A stretch of 64,000 bases of DNA, taken from Agromyces archimandritae (lineage in GTDB: Bacteria > Actinomycetota > Actinomycetes > Actinomycetales > Microbacteriaceae). Shown here piece by piece: positions 16,789 to 25,390 of this stretch. The position numbers and the translations under genes were made by a program. The notes beneath the pieces are model-generated. The model saw only the letters and a list, made by a program, of their open reading frames with translations, was not told the origin of the DNA and searched no databases. The DNA is taken from contig NZ_CP071696.1 of assembly GCF_018024495.1 (NCBI RefSeq), positions 1 through 64,000 of the forward strand, given 5' to 3'. Position 1 is the first letter of the stretch, and each line of letters starts with the position of its first letter.

Positions 16789-18186
16789 TCAGAGTTCGGC
16801 GAGCAGCCGCATCGGGCGTTCGATGCACCCGGCGACGAAGGTGAGGAACGCCGCCGCCTCGGCGCCGTCGCAGACCCGGTGGTCGAAGGAGAGGGTGAGC
16901 TCGGTGACCGTGCGCGCTTCGATGCGGCCGTCGACGACCCAGGGCCGCTCGATGAACCGGCCGACGCCGAGCATGGCGACCTCGGGATGGTTGATGATCG
17001 CCGCCGACCCGTCGACGCCGAGCGTGCCGTAGTTGTTCAGCGTGAAGGTGCCGCCGGCCAGCGCATCGGGCGGGAAGGCGCCCTCGCCGGCCTGATGGGT
17101 GCGGTCGGCGATCGCATCGCGCAGGCCCCGGAGGTCGAGGCCGCCGGCGCCGTGCACGACGGGGACCATGAGGCCGCGCGGGGTCTGGGCGGCGAGGCCG
17201 AGGTGCACCTCGTCGTGGAGGACGAGTTCGGAGCGTTCGGCGTCGAAGCTCGCGTTCAGCGCGGGGTGGCGGGCCAGGCCGGCGATCGCGAAACGCGCGA
17301 GCAGCGCGGTGAAGCCGAAGCGCTCGCCCGTCGCCTCCTGCAGTTCGCGGCGGGCGGCGACGAGGCCGCTCGCATCGACGTCGACCCAAACCGTCGCCTC
17401 GGGGATCTCGCGGCGGGAACGGGTGAACTGCGCGGCGGCGGCACGGGCGGCCGGGCCGAGCGGCTGCCGGCGGACACCGCCGGATGCGACGGCCGGCGCG
17501 GCGGGGGCGGCGGCCGGAGCCTCGGCGCCGACGTGCGAGCCGCGACCCGAGCGGATGTACGCCTCGACGTCCCGGCGCACGACGAGCCGGTCGGGGCCGC
17601 TGCCGATGAGCCGGCTCGCATCGAAGCCGTTCTCGCGTGCGAGACGGCGGACGATCGGGGAGACGACGGGTGAGCGGCGCGCGGGGTCGAGGCTCGGGGC
17701 GGCCTCGCCGGTGGATGCCGGTGCGGCAGCCGATGCGGCGGGCCCCGAAGCGGCAGGCTCCGATGCGGACGCCGTCGTCGCGGTGCGGCCGAACCGCGAA
17801 CCGGCCCCCGCGGCGCGCTTCGTCGCCCGTGAGGCGCGCGTGCCGTAGCCGATCAGCACCGCGCCCGACTCTTCGCCGGGCTGCGACTCCGTGGACGCAC
17901 GGCCGGCATCCGCTCCTGCGGCGTCGTCGGGGGCGGCGGGCGCGGCATCCGCACCCGAGAGCGTCAGCAGCACCGCACCGGCGTGCAGCACCTCGCCGAC
18001 CTCGCCGCCGAGGGAGACGACCGTGCCGGCATGCGGCGTCGGCAGCTGCACGACCGACTTCGCGGATTCGAGCTCGACGACGGGCTGGTCGACGGCGACC
18101 TCGTCGCCGGGGGCGACGAGCCAGGCGACGATCTCGGCCTCGGTGAGGCCCTCGCCGAGATCGGGGAGGATGAATTCGTGCGTCAT
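16789..18186 (-). CDS. bkdC: Dihydrolipoamide acyltransferase (E2) of a 2-oxoacid dehydrogenase complex
   Basis: 465 residues. A single lipoyl domain covers residues 1-78, with the lipoylated Lys43 in ELESAKSVVQ. An Ala/Pro-rich linker follows, then a peripheral subunit-binding domain (VSPIVRRLARENGFDASRLIGSG), a second linker, and the catalytic trimer domain ending in the active-site motif DHRVCDG. It transfers the acyl group from E1 to CoA. The ATG overlaps the E1-beta stop (ATGA, 18183-18186). No E3 (lipoamide dehydrogenase) gene is adjacent. Branched-chain specificity is inferred from operon form. Confidence 0.9.
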   Translation of the reverse strand: MTHEFILPDLGEGLTEAEIVAWLVAPGDEVAVDQPVVELESAKSVVQLPTPHAGTVVSLGGEVGEVLHAGAVLLTLSGADAAPAAPDDAAGADAGRASTESQPGEESGAVLIGYGTRASRATKRAAGAGSRFGRTATTASASEPAASGPAASAAAPASTGEAAPSLDPARRSPVVSPIVRRLARENGFDASRLIGSGPDRLVVRRDVEAYIRSGRGSHVGAEAPAAAPAAPAVASGGVRRQPLGPAARAAAAQFTRSRREIPEATVWVDVDASGLVAARRELQEATGERFGFTALLARFAIAGLARHPALNASFDAERSELVLHDEVHLGLAAQTPRGLMVPVVHGAGGLDLRGLRDAIADRTHQAGEGAFPPDALAGGTFTLNNYGTLGVDGSAAIINHPEVAMLGVGRFIERPWVVDGRIEARTVTELTLSFDHRVCDGAEAAAFLTFVAGCIERPMRLLAEL

Positions 18187-19247
18187 GCCAGCTCCCATTC
18201 CCAGCTCGCGAGCGCCTCGAGCACCCGGTCGGGCGTCGGCAGATGGTGTTCCTCGAGCTTCGGCGACGGGTAGGGGATGTCGAAGCCGGTGATGCGGAGC
18301 ACCGGTGCGGCCAGATGGAAGAAGTTCCGTTCGGTGATGCGGGCGGCGACCTCGGCGCCGTAGCCGCCGAACTTCGCGGCCTCGTGGATGACGGCGGCCC
18401 GGCCGGTCTTCCGCACCGAGGCGTCGAGCGTCGCATCGTCGAAGGGCGAGAGGCTGCGCAGGTCGATCACCTCGACCGAGAGGCCCTCGTCGACGGCGGC
18501 GTCTGCGGCCTCGAGCGCGGTGCGCACGGTCGGGCCGTAGCCGATCAGGGTGACGTCGGTGCCCTCGCGGACCACGACGGCGCGGTCGGCGGGCGCCGTG
18601 CGCACCGGCAGGACGAGTTCGTCCTTCGCCCAGTAGCGGCTCTTGGGCTCCATGAAGATCACCGGGTCGTCGCCGGCGATCGCCTCGCGGAGCATCGAGT
18701 AGGCGTCGGCGGGGTTCGAGGGCATCATGACCGTCAGGCCCGGCGTCGACGCCCAATACGACTCGGAGGAATCGGAGTGGTGCTCGACGCCGCCGATCGC
18801 GCCGGCGCAGGGGATGCGGATGACCATCGGCAGGCTGAGGCGCCCCTTCGTGCGGTTCCGCATCTTGGCGACGTGCGAGACGATCTGCTCGAAGGCCGGA
18901 TAGCTGAAGGCGTCGAACTGCATCTCGACGACCGGGCGCAGCCCGTACACGGCCATGCCGATCGCCGTGCCGACGATGCCGGATTCGGCCAGCGGCGCGT
19001 CCCAGGCGCGGTCGGCGCCGAACGCGGCCTGCAGCCCGTCGGTGACGCGGAACACGCCGCCGAGCGGGCCGATGTCCTCGCCGAAGACGACGACCGTGTC
19101 GTCGTCGGCCATCGCATCGTGCAGAGCCCGGTTCAGGGCGCCGGCCATCGTGACGGGGGCGGCGGATGCCGTGGCGCCGGCGGATGCGGCGGGCGCGGCA
19201 TCCACTGCGGCCTCGGTCTTCGTCTCGGTCTCGTGAGCGGTGGTCAT
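18183..19247 (-). CDS. bkdB: 2-oxoacid dehydrogenase E1 component, beta subunit
   Basis: 354 residues. An Ala-rich N-terminal extension (about 30 residues) is followed by the transketolase-like pyrimidine domain (VVVFGEDIGPLGGVFRVTDGL, PLAESGIVGTAIGMA, EMQFDAFSYPAFEQ) and the C-terminal domain (DVTLIGYGPTVRTAL, EVIDLRSLSPFD, VIHEA). It pairs with E1-alpha to bind ThDP. Start and stop both overlap their neighbours by 4 nt, so E1a, E1b and E2 are one translationally coupled operon. Confidence 0.93.
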   Translation of the reverse strand: MTTAHETETKTEAAVDAAPAASAGATASAAPVTMAGALNRALHDAMADDDTVVVFGEDIGPLGGVFRVTDGLQAAFGADRAWDAPLAESGIVGTAIGMAVYGLRPVVEMQFDAFSYPAFEQIVSHVAKMRNRTKGRLSLPMVIRIPCAGAIGGVEHHSDSSESYWASTPGLTVMMPSNPADAYSMLREAIAGDDPVIFMEPKSRYWAKDELVLPVRTAPADRAVVVREGTDVTLIGYGPTVRTALEAADAAVDEGLSVEVIDLRSLSPFDDATLDASVRKTGRAAVIHEAAKFGGYGAEVAARITERNFFHLAAPVLRITGFDIPYPSPKLEEHHLPTPDRVLEALASWEWELA

Positions 19248-20365
19248 CGCTCGCCTCCTTCGCTGCGGGCGGCGAGCTCGGCCGCCAGGGCGTCGCGCTG
19301 CTCGCGGAGCGCCGGCCGTTCGGCGGCGTAGACGTGGTCGAAGAGTTCGAGCGGGTCGAGCTCGGCCTCCTCGTTCATGGCCTCGCGGGTGGCGGCGGCG
19401 AGGGCCTCGGCGGCAGCGGCGATCTCCTCGCGGATCGACTCGGTGAGCACCCCCTCCGAGACGAGGTACTTCTCGAGCCGTTCGATCGGGTCGCGCCGGC
19501 GCCAGTGCTCGACTTCGCGCTGGTCGCGGTAGCGGCTCGGGTCGTCGGAGTTCGTGTGGGCCTCGATGCGGTAGGTGAAGCCTTCGATGAGGGTCGGCCC
19601 GCCGCCGGTGCGTGCGCGCTCCACGGCGGCCTTGGTGACGGCGTACATCGCGGCGACGTCGTTGCCGTCGACGAAGTAGCCGGGCATGCCGTAGCCGACG
19701 GCCTTGTCGGCGAGGGTCGCCGCGTTCGTCTGCCGTTCGAGTGGCACGCTGATCGCGTACTGGTTGTTCAGCACGACGAACACGGTCGGCGTCTGCCAGA
19801 CGGCGCCGAAGTTGAACGCCTCGTGCGCGTCCCCCTCGCTCGTGGCGCCGTCGCCGAGGAAGGTGAGGGCGACGATCGGCTCGCCGCGGAGGCGTGCGGC
19901 GTGCGCGAGGCCGACGGCGTGCAGCGTCTGGGTCGCCAGCGGCGTCGCCTGGGCCGCGGTGCGGTGCTCGCGCTGGTCGTAGCCGTTGTGCCATTCGCCG
20001 CGGAAGGAGGCGAGGATGTCGGCCGGGCGGATGCCGCGGGTCAGCAGTGCGACGCTGTCGCGGTACGTCGGGAAGAACCAGTCCTCGGGGCGGATCGCGC
20101 TGACCGCGCCGATCTCGCAGGCCTCCTCGCCGAGCGCGGAGGGGTAGGTCGCCAGGCGTCCCTGGCGGGTCAGGGCCGTGACCTGCACGTCGAATCGCCG
20201 GGCGACGACCATGCGGCGGTACAGCTCGAGGAGGGTGTCGGCATCCGGCAGCTCGAAGCCGCCGGTGACCTCGCCCTCGAGGGCGTGACCGGCGTTGTCG
20301 AGAAGGCGGAGCGGTTTCTCGGAGGGGAGCGCGCGTAGCGTTCCCGGCTCGACGTTGAGGCTCAT
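19244..20365 (-). CDS. bkdA: 2-oxoacid dehydrogenase E1 component, alpha subunit (branched-chain type)
   Basis: 373 residues. The ThDP-binding motif starts GDGATSEGDAHEAFNF (residues 171-186) and closes with NN at 200-201. The region RTGGGPTLIEGFTYRIEAHTNSDDPSRYR resembles the phosphorylation-loop segment of BCKDH and PDH alpha subunits. The start at MSLNVEP is preceded by CAGCAT, 6 nt from the ATG, fitting a leaderless transcript. Upstream lies an Lrp-type gene on the same strand, the usual bkdR position. Specificity for branched-chain rather than pyruvate substrates is an inference. Confidence 0.9.
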   Translation of the reverse strand: MSLNVEPGTLRALPSEKPLRLLDNAGHALEGEVTGGFELPDADTLLELYRRMVVARRFDVQVTALTRQGRLATYPSALGEEACEIGAVSAIRPEDWFFPTYRDSVALLTRGIRPADILASFRGEWHNGYDQREHRTAAQATPLATQTLHAVGLAHAARLRGEPIVALTFLGDGATSEGDAHEAFNFGAVWQTPTVFVVLNNQYAISVPLERQTNAATLADKAVGYGMPGYFVDGNDVAAMYAVTKAAVERARTGGGPTLIEGFTYRIEAHTNSDDPSRYRDQREVEHWRRRDPIERLEKYLVSEGVLTESIREEIAAAAEALAAATREAMNEEAELDPLELFDHVYAAERPALREQRDALAAELAARSEGGER

Positions 20366-20473
20366 AGGGCCATGCTGGAGCACCGCCGGCCGCCGCGTGG
20401 GGCGCTTTCGGCAATCGTGAACGAACGGCCCCGGGCCGCCGGAAGGCGTGCCGTGCGTCCGCCGCGGAGCGCC

Positions 20474-20971
20474 TCAGTGACGCCAGATGTCCAGGGCCTG
20501 CGCGGGCGGGCGGCCGGGGATCTCGGCCAGGATCAGGTGCGAGCGCGTCGAGACGACCCCGGGCATCTCGTGGATGTCGCGGAGGATCGCCTGGCTCAGC
20601 TGCTCGTGGTCGGGGGCGCTGACGGTGAGGATGATGTCGATATCGCCCGAGACGGCCTGCACCTTCTCGACGAACGGCAGGGTGGCGAGCTTGGCGGCGA
20701 TGGCCTCCCACGACACCTCGGCGATGCGCACGACGACGAGTGCCGAGATGTTCAGCCCGATCGCCTTGCGGTCGATCTGCGCACCGAAGCCGGTGATCAC
20801 CCCGCGCCGCACGAGCGCTTGCACCCGGTTGTGCGCGGCGGTGCGCGACACGTGCACGCGCTCGGCGAGCGTGCGCACGCTGAGCCGCCCGTCGCGGCTC
20901 AGTTCGGCGACGATCTTGCGGTCGATGCTGTCGAGCGCCTCGTGCGGATGTGCTGGCGAATCGTGCGTCAT
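20474..20971 (-). CDS. Lrp/AsnC-family regulator, probably of the bkd operon
   Basis: 165 residues. The N-terminal HTH (LDSIDRKIVAELSRDGRLSVRTLAERVHVSRTAAHNRVQAL) is followed by the RAM ligand-binding domain (VEKVQAVSGDIDIILTVSAPDHEQL). It is 108 nt upstream of E1-alpha and co-oriented, an arrangement typical for the branched-chain regulator BkdR. A palindrome overlaps its own promoter, and a shared 9-mer occurs before E1-alpha. GAGGACGGCC precedes the ATG. Confidence 0.88.
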   Translation of the reverse strand: MTHDSPAHPHEALDSIDRKIVAELSRDGRLSVRTLAERVHVSRTAAHNRVQALVRRGVITGFGAQIDRKAIGLNISALVVVRIAEVSWEAIAAKLATLPFVEKVQAVSGDIDIILTVSAPDHEQLSQAILRDIHEMPGVVSTRSHLILAEIPGRPPAQALDIWRH

Positions 20972-20990
20972 GGCCGTCCTCGGTGGTCAT

Positions 20991-21006
20991 CTCCAGCGTA
21001 CTGGAG
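20991..21006 (-). promoter_or_regulatory. Palindromic operator candidate overlapping the lrp -10 box
   Basis: CTCCAG-CGTA-CTGGAG, a perfect 6-bp inverted repeat. On the minus strand it contains TACGCT, a -10-like box upstream of the Lrp start. The 9-mer CTGGAGCAC at its edge (21001-21009) recurs at 20375-20383, just upstream of E1-alpha, which suggests a common regulator site. Confidence 0.45.
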
Positions 21007-21032
21007 CACGGCCCGCGAGCGGGGGAGCCGGT

Positions 21033-22178
21033 TCAGTACCAGTTGACGGCTTCGGAATGCGCCCACGCTCCGCACGGCGCCCCGTAGCGGCCGGAGATGT
21101 ACGCGAGGCCCCAGTCGATCTGGGTCTCGGGGTTGGTGAGCCAGTCGGGCCCGGCCGAGGCCATCTTGCCGGCCGGCAGGGATTGCGGGATGCCGTAGGC
21201 GCCGCTCTCCGGGTTCAGGGCGTCGGCCCGCCAGCTCGATTCGCGATTCCACAGCAGCACCAGACACGTGTACTCGTTCTCTCCCCATCCGTAGCTCCCG
21301 ATCGCCGCCGCCGCGTAGGCACGCGCCCCGTCGGGGTCGACGAGCACCCCGGCCGGTGCGGATGCCCAGGTCTCCGGCTCCCGGCCCGCCGCTGCGGGCG
21401 CGGCGCGCTCGCGTTCGGCGGCGGCTTCGGCCGCGGCGACGCCGGCCCGGTAGCGGCGTTCCAGATCGACGCTGCGGTCGCGAAGCGAGGCGAGCTGTGC
21501 GACGAGCGTGTCGGCCTGCTCTCCCGTGCGTGCCGCGTCGGCTTCGGCGGCGGCGCGCTCGCGCTCGGCGTCGGCGGCACGGGCCTCGGCCTCTCCGGCC
21601 AGGCGTTCGCGTTCGGCGGCGGCGATATCGGCCTGCGCGCGCAGCGAGTCGGCCTCGGCCGCCTGCGCCCGGGCGCGTTCGCTCATCCCGCTGAGGCGTT
21701 CGGCGATCCGGGATGCCGAGGTGAGCCCGTCCAGCAGCTCGGCGGCATCCTCGCCGGCCCCGGTGCCGAGCAGGAGCCGCATCGAAGGGTCGACGCTGCC
21801 CGAGCGGGCGAGTCGGGCGACGACGCGCGAGAGCCGTTCGCGGTCTTCGCGTGCGGCGGCGGCCGCGGCATCCGCCCGGGTGCCGAGCGCCGACGCCCGG
21901 GCGGCGGCTTCGTCATGCGCCCGCCTGGTCTCCTCGGCCGCCCCGGCCGCGGCGACGGCGCGTTCGCCGAGTTCGGCCGCGCGATCCGTCAGCTCCGAGA
22001 GCAGCGATTCGATCCGCACGACCTCGGCGGCGCGGGCATCGGCGTCCTGCTTCGCGGCCTCGACCTCGTCCCAGCTCGGGGCGTCTTCGTCGGCGGAGGC
22101 CGCGGGGGTCGGCACCGCGAGCAGGGCGGTCAGCAGCAGGCCGGCCGCGAGCGCGACGACGCGTCCTCGCACGAGCAT
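21033..22178 (-). CDS. Secreted coiled-coil protein with lytic-transglycosylase-like C-terminus
   Basis: 381 residues. A signal peptide (LAAGLLLTALLAVPTPAASA, cleaved around residue 29) is followed by a very long Ala/Glu/Arg coiled coil (about 35-260). The C-terminal about 100 residues (WGENEYTCLVLLWNRESSWRADALN, SGAYGIPQSLPAGKM, NPETQIDWGLAYISGRYG) match the SLT-like aggregation-promoting factor type with a Glu in NRESSW. This is the RipA-like coiled-coil-plus-hydrolase plan for cell-wall remodelling, exported by Sec. It is divergent from the GH3 lipoprotein gene. Confidence 0.85.
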   Translation of the reverse strand: MLVRGRVVALAAGLLLTALLAVPTPAASADEDAPSWDEVEAAKQDADARAAEVVRIESLLSELTDRAAELGERAVAAAGAAEETRRAHDEAAARASALGTRADAAAAAAREDRERLSRVVARLARSGSVDPSMRLLLGTGAGEDAAELLDGLTSASRIAERLSGMSERARAQAAEADSLRAQADIAAAERERLAGEAEARAADAERERAAAEADAARTGEQADTLVAQLASLRDRSVDLERRYRAGVAAAEAAAERERAAPAAAGREPETWASAPAGVLVDPDGARAYAAAAIGSYGWGENEYTCLVLLWNRESSWRADALNPESGAYGIPQSLPAGKMASAGPDWLTNPETQIDWGLAYISGRYGAPCGAWAHSEAVNWY

Positions 22179-22199
22179 CCCCCCTTCATACGCGCCGCG

Positions 22200-22205
22200 A
22201 GTCTA
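22200..22205 (-). promoter_or_regulatory. -10 box for the secreted coiled-coil protein
   Basis: Minus-strand TAGACT about 21 nt upstream of the ATG. A GAAGGGGGG ribosome site lies directly before the start, so this transcript has a short leader. Confidence 0.5.
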
Positions 22206-22240
22206 GCCGTGCGGCGCCCCGGCCGTTCGGGGGACACGCG

Positions 22241-22246
22241 TAGGCT
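22241..22246 (+). promoter_or_regulatory. -10 box of a leaderless promoter (GH3 gene)
   Basis: TAGGCT, 6 nt before the ATG at 22253. Confidence 0.6.
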
Positions 22247-22252
22247 GGAGCG

Positions 22253-23407
22253 ATGCGACGGTCCTCCGCTTCGGTCCTCATCGCCGCTGCGACCCTGATG
22301 CTGCTGGCCGCGTGCGCCCCGTCGGGCGGTGCCCCGGCGGCCGCGCCGACTCCGACCGAAACGCCGACGCCGACGCTCGATCCCATCGCTGCGGAGGTCG
22401 AGGAGCGCCTGTCTGACATGTCGATCGAGCAGCGCGCCGCGCAACTCTTCATGCTGCACGCCCCGGGCACCGATCCGGCGCCGCTGGCCGCGCTGGCCGA
22501 TCTCGGCATCGGCGGACTCATCCTCATGGGCGACAACGTGCCGGCGACCCCGGCCGAGCTCGCCGCGCTCGTCGACGCCGTCGACGGCGACCCCGATTTC
22601 CCGCTGCTCATCGGCATCGACGAGGAGGGCGGCGATGTGCAACGGCTTCCGTGGGACGATGCGGCCGCGGCCCCGACACTGCGGGATGCGCCGCCGGAGG
22701 CGACGGAGGAGGCCTTCGCCCGCAGGGCCTCCCTGCTGGCCGAGGCCGGCGTCTCGGTGAACTTCGGCATCATCGCCGATGTCACGGCCGACCCGGACTC
22801 CTTCATCTTCGACCGGGTGCTCGGCACCGATCCCCGGGCTGCGGCCGAGCGGGCGGCGGCGGCCGTCGAGGGAGAGCACGGCGTCGTCGCATCGACGCTC
22901 AAGCACTTCCCGGGCCACGGTGCCGCGCCGGGCGACTCGCACACGAGCATCCCCGCCGCCGATCTGAGCCTCGAGGAATGGCGTGCGGGGCCCGCGCTGC
23001 CGTTCGCGGCCGGTATCGACGCCGGTGCGGAACTCGTCATGACGGGGCATCTCGCCTACCCGGCGGTGGACGAGGAGCCGGCGACGTTGTCGCGGGCGTG
23101 GCACGAGATGCTCCGCGACGAGCTCGGGTTCGACGGCGTCGTCGTCACCGACGACATGACCATGCTGCAGAACAGCGGCCTGCCCGAGTATCAGGATCCC
23201 GTCGAGAATGCGGTTCGCGCCGTCGTCGCCGGCGGGGACCTGCTGCTGTACGTGCTGCCGGCCGACCCTGCCGACGTCGGCATCGACCCGGCGGCGCTCA
23301 TCTCCGGTCTCGTCACGGCGGTCGAGGAGGGCCGGATCCCGCCCGAGCGGCTCGAGGACGCGGCTCGGCACGTGCTGACCCTGCGCCTGGCCCTGGCAGA
23401 TCGTTGA
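22253..23407 (+). CDS. GH3-family lipoprotein, NagZ-like beta-N-acetylhexosaminidase
   Basis: 384 residues. A lipoprotein signal ends LAAC (Cys21), and a Pro/Thr linker follows. The GH3 barrel has GGLILMGDNV, GIDEEGGDVQRLP, the signature KHFPGHG with the following GDSHTSIP loop (NagZ-type Asp/His general acid-base pair), and the nucleophile Asp in GVVVTDDMTM. It would remove GlcNAc from muropeptides or glycans on the outer face of the membrane. Possible peptidoglycan-turnover partner of the divergent transglycosylase-like gene. Confidence 0.9.
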   Translation: MRRSSASVLIAAATLMLLAACAPSGGAPAAAPTPTETPTPTLDPIAAEVEERLSDMSIEQRAAQLFMLHAPGTDPAPLAALADLGIGGLILMGDNVPATPAELAALVDAVDGDPDFPLLIGIDEEGGDVQRLPWDDAAAAPTLRDAPPEATEEAFARRASLLAEAGVSVNFGIIADVTADPDSFIFDRVLGTDPRAAAERAAAAVEGEHGVVASTLKHFPGHGAAPGDSHTSIPAADLSLEEWRAGPALPFAAGIDAGAELVMTGHLAYPAVDEEPATLSRAWHEMLRDELGFDGVVVTDDMTMLQNSGLPEYQDPVENAVRAVVAGGDLLLYVLPADPADVGIDPAALISGLVTAVEEGRIPPERLEDAARHVLTLRLALADR

Positions 23408-23517
23408 GCGGCTTCGTCACATATCTTCATGCAGGGGAATAGACCTCACCGGTGGATGCGTTTGAATCGTCATGGGCATGACCGGCCCATCCGTTCGACC
23501 ATCAGGAGACAACACCC

Positions 23518-24081
23518 ATGACGACGACCTCTTCGAGCATCGAGATCCCCGGCTACCGCGTCGGCACCTGGAACATCGACCCCACCCACAGCGAGGTCGG
23601 CTTCAGCATCCGCCACCTCATGATCAGCAAGGTCAAGGGCAAGTTCGAGCGCTTCACCGCGACGTTCACCACCGCCGAGGACCCGCTCGACTCGAGCGTC
23701 ACGGCATCCGCCGAGGTCGCCTCGGTCGACACGAACGAGCCGAACCGCGACGCGCACCTGCGCACCGGCGACTTCTTCGAGGCCGAGACCTACCCGACGA
23801 TCGACTTCGTCTCCACCGGCGTGCGCGTCGAGGACGGCGACTTCAAGGTCGACGGCGACCTCACGATCCGCGGCATCACCAAGCCCGTCACCTTCGACTT
23901 CGAGTTCGGCGGTTTCGGCGGCGACCCGTACGGCAACTACAAGGCCGGCGCCACCGCCAAGACCCGGATCAACCGCGAGGACTTCGGGCTGAGCTACAAC
24001 GCGGCCCTCGAGACCGGCGGCGTGCTCCTCGGCGACACCGTCACGATCACGATCGAACTGCAGGCCGCGCTCCAGCAGTAA
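23518..24081 (+). CDS. YceI family protein
   Basis: 187 residues with the lipocalin-like YceI fold: WNIDPTHSEVGFSIRHLMISKVKGKFERF, then FFEAETYPTIDFVSTGV, LTIRGITKPVTFDFEFGG and INREDFGLSYN. There is no signal peptide, as in many actinobacterial members. The family binds isoprenoid-type lipids; no physiological role is shown here. AGGAG lies 9 nt before the ATG. The 110-bp upstream region holds no clear TANNNT box at leaderless distance. Confidence 0.93.
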   Translation: MTTTSSSIEIPGYRVGTWNIDPTHSEVGFSIRHLMISKVKGKFERFTATFTTAEDPLDSSVTASAEVASVDTNEPNRDAHLRTGDFFEAETYPTIDFVSTGVRVEDGDFKVDGDLTIRGITKPVTFDFEFGGFGGDPYGNYKAGATAKTRINREDFGLSYNAALETGGVLLGDTVTITIELQAALQQ

Positions 24082-24096
24082 GCATTCGATGCGCCC

Positions 24097-24138
24097 GGAG
24101 GCGGGGCGGAACCACCGAACCGGTTCCGCCCCGCCTCC
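24097..24138. terminator. Strong bidirectional hairpin terminator
   Basis: A perfect 17-bp stem (24097-24113 with 24122-24138) and an 8-nt loop, in the gap between the convergent YceI and AlkZ-like genes. Confidence 0.85.
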
Positions 24139-24155
24139 GCCGTTCCATCCGGCGA

Positions 24156-25232
24156 CTATGCGGCCGGGCGCACCTCGCCGAGCTGGGTGCCGGCGAAGGC
24201 CGCCCACCGGGCCAGCGACGGGGCGAAGCGCTCGGGCATGGCCGCCCCATCGCCGTCGAACGCACGCACCTCGACATCGGTGCCGGCCTTGCCGCGCGGC
24301 ACGCGTCGCCAGGTGCCGACGACCCGTCCGCCGTGCACGAGGATCGGCAGGAACATGCCGTTCCGCCCCGGCACGATGAGATCCATCGCCCCGGCCGGCG
24401 CGACCCGATCCCGCGCCGAATAGCCCAGGTAGTACTCGTCGAAGCCGGCGAGCGCATACGACCCGCCCGGGCGGGCGGAGGCCTCGGGACCGTCGGCGGG
24501 GGAGAGCAGCCCCGCCTCCTCGACGAGGGCCGCGCCGGCGATCTCGCGAGCGCGCCGTGCGTCGTGCTTCGTGAGACCGGCCCACCAGGCGAAGTCCTCG
24601 ACGGATGCCGGTGCGTGGCCGCGCACGTAACTCGTGAGGGCGAGGGCGAGCGCCTCGTCGTGCGAACGAGGCGGCGCCTTCGGCATCCACTCCTCGGTGA
24701 GCACGTAGCGCTGCCGGTTGCCGCTGACCGGGCCGAGGCAGATCAGCCCCGTGACGGCGAAGCCGTACAGCAGGTGCGAGCCGCGCTCGCGTTCCGCTTC
24801 GAGGCCGGCCGCCCGCCACGCCTCCCGGATCTCCTCGCGCGAACGCGAGCCGCCGGCCAGCTCGTGCTCGAGCACCGCGCGCGCCCGGTGCTCCAACCCG
24901 TCGTCGATGCCGAGGGCTCGGCGCCGGCCGGCCATCTGCCGCAGCACCCGTTCGCCGGTGAGCGAGACGAGGGGGTGGAAGAGCGCCGGATCGACCGCGT
25001 GCAGGGTGCCGCGCATCGGCCACCCGCGGACGATCAGGCGCGCCTCGAGGGCCCGGTCGATGTCTGCGGCACGGGCGCCCCGCGGCATCCGCGCCCCGAT
25101 CGCCCAGCGCAACGCCCCGAAATCCTGCCCCTGCACAGCGCCGAGACGCCCGACGACGTCGGCCGCGCCGCCGACCGGCCGGCTCAAGCCGTGCGAGGCG
25201 AGACGTGCGGACCTGAGCGCGGTGGTCGTCAT
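24156..25232 (-). CDS. AlkZ/YcaQ-like winged-helix protein (HTH_42)
   Basis: 358 residues. The QxQ signature of the AlkZ/YcaQ DNA glycosylase family is in AVQGQDFGALRWAIG. Other family blocks are RGWPMRGTLHAVDP, GTWRR and FDEYYLGYSARD. Relatives unhook interstrand crosslinks or excise alkylated bases; other actinobacterial homologues protect antibiotic producers. It is monocistronic, converging on the YceI gene. Glycosylase activity is inferred from the motif. Confidence 0.8.
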   Translation of the reverse strand: MTTTALRSARLASHGLSRPVGGAADVVGRLGAVQGQDFGALRWAIGARMPRGARAADIDRALEARLIVRGWPMRGTLHAVDPALFHPLVSLTGERVLRQMAGRRRALGIDDGLEHRARAVLEHELAGGSRSREEIREAWRAAGLEAERERGSHLLYGFAVTGLICLGPVSGNRQRYVLTEEWMPKAPPRSHDEALALALTSYVRGHAPASVEDFAWWAGLTKHDARRAREIAGAALVEEAGLLSPADGPEASARPGGSYALAGFDEYYLGYSARDRVAPAGAMDLIVPGRNGMFLPILVHGGRVVGTWRRVPRGKAGTDVEVRAFDGDGAAMPERFAPSLARWAAFAGTQLGEVRPAA

Positions 25233-25325
25233 ACCGTCATCCTCCCGGATACCGCCGACACGGGGCCCGCCCGGCGCGGCCCGCCCGACACGACCCCGCG
25301 CGGCGAGCATGCACGAAGCGGGCGT

Positions 25326-25331
25326 TAGAGT
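25326..25331 (+). promoter_or_regulatory. -10 box upstream of the ABC-F gene
   Basis: TAGAGT, 8 nt before a GTG that opens a 14-codon uORF and 59 nt before the ABC-F start. Confidence 0.55.
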
Positions 25332-25339
25332 GGAAAGCT

Positions 25340-25384
25340 GTGCCGTTCGGCGCCGACCCCCGACTTCCGACCTGCGAAGGATGA
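25340..25384 (+). CDS. Possible leaderless upstream ORF before the ABC-F gene
   Basis: The GTG stands 8 nt behind TAGAGT, the spacing seen before many leaderless genes in this window. It encodes MPFGADPRLPTCEG and stops at 25382-25384, 6 nt before the ABC-F GTG. The ribosome-binding region of the main gene (GAAGGATG) lies in its last codons. uORF attenuation is known for antibiotic-resistance ABC-F genes. Coincidence cannot be excluded for so short a frame. Confidence 0.35.
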   Translation: MPFGADPRLPTCEG

Positions 25385-25390
25385 TGCCCC

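Noticed and set aside
18183..20990. A 935-codon open frame that joins a non-coding frame of the lrp and E1-alpha genes to the E1-beta gene
   Set aside because: Only its last 354 codons are a gene (E1-beta, from 19247). The rest reads E1-alpha and lrp in the wrong frame; no real fusion exists.
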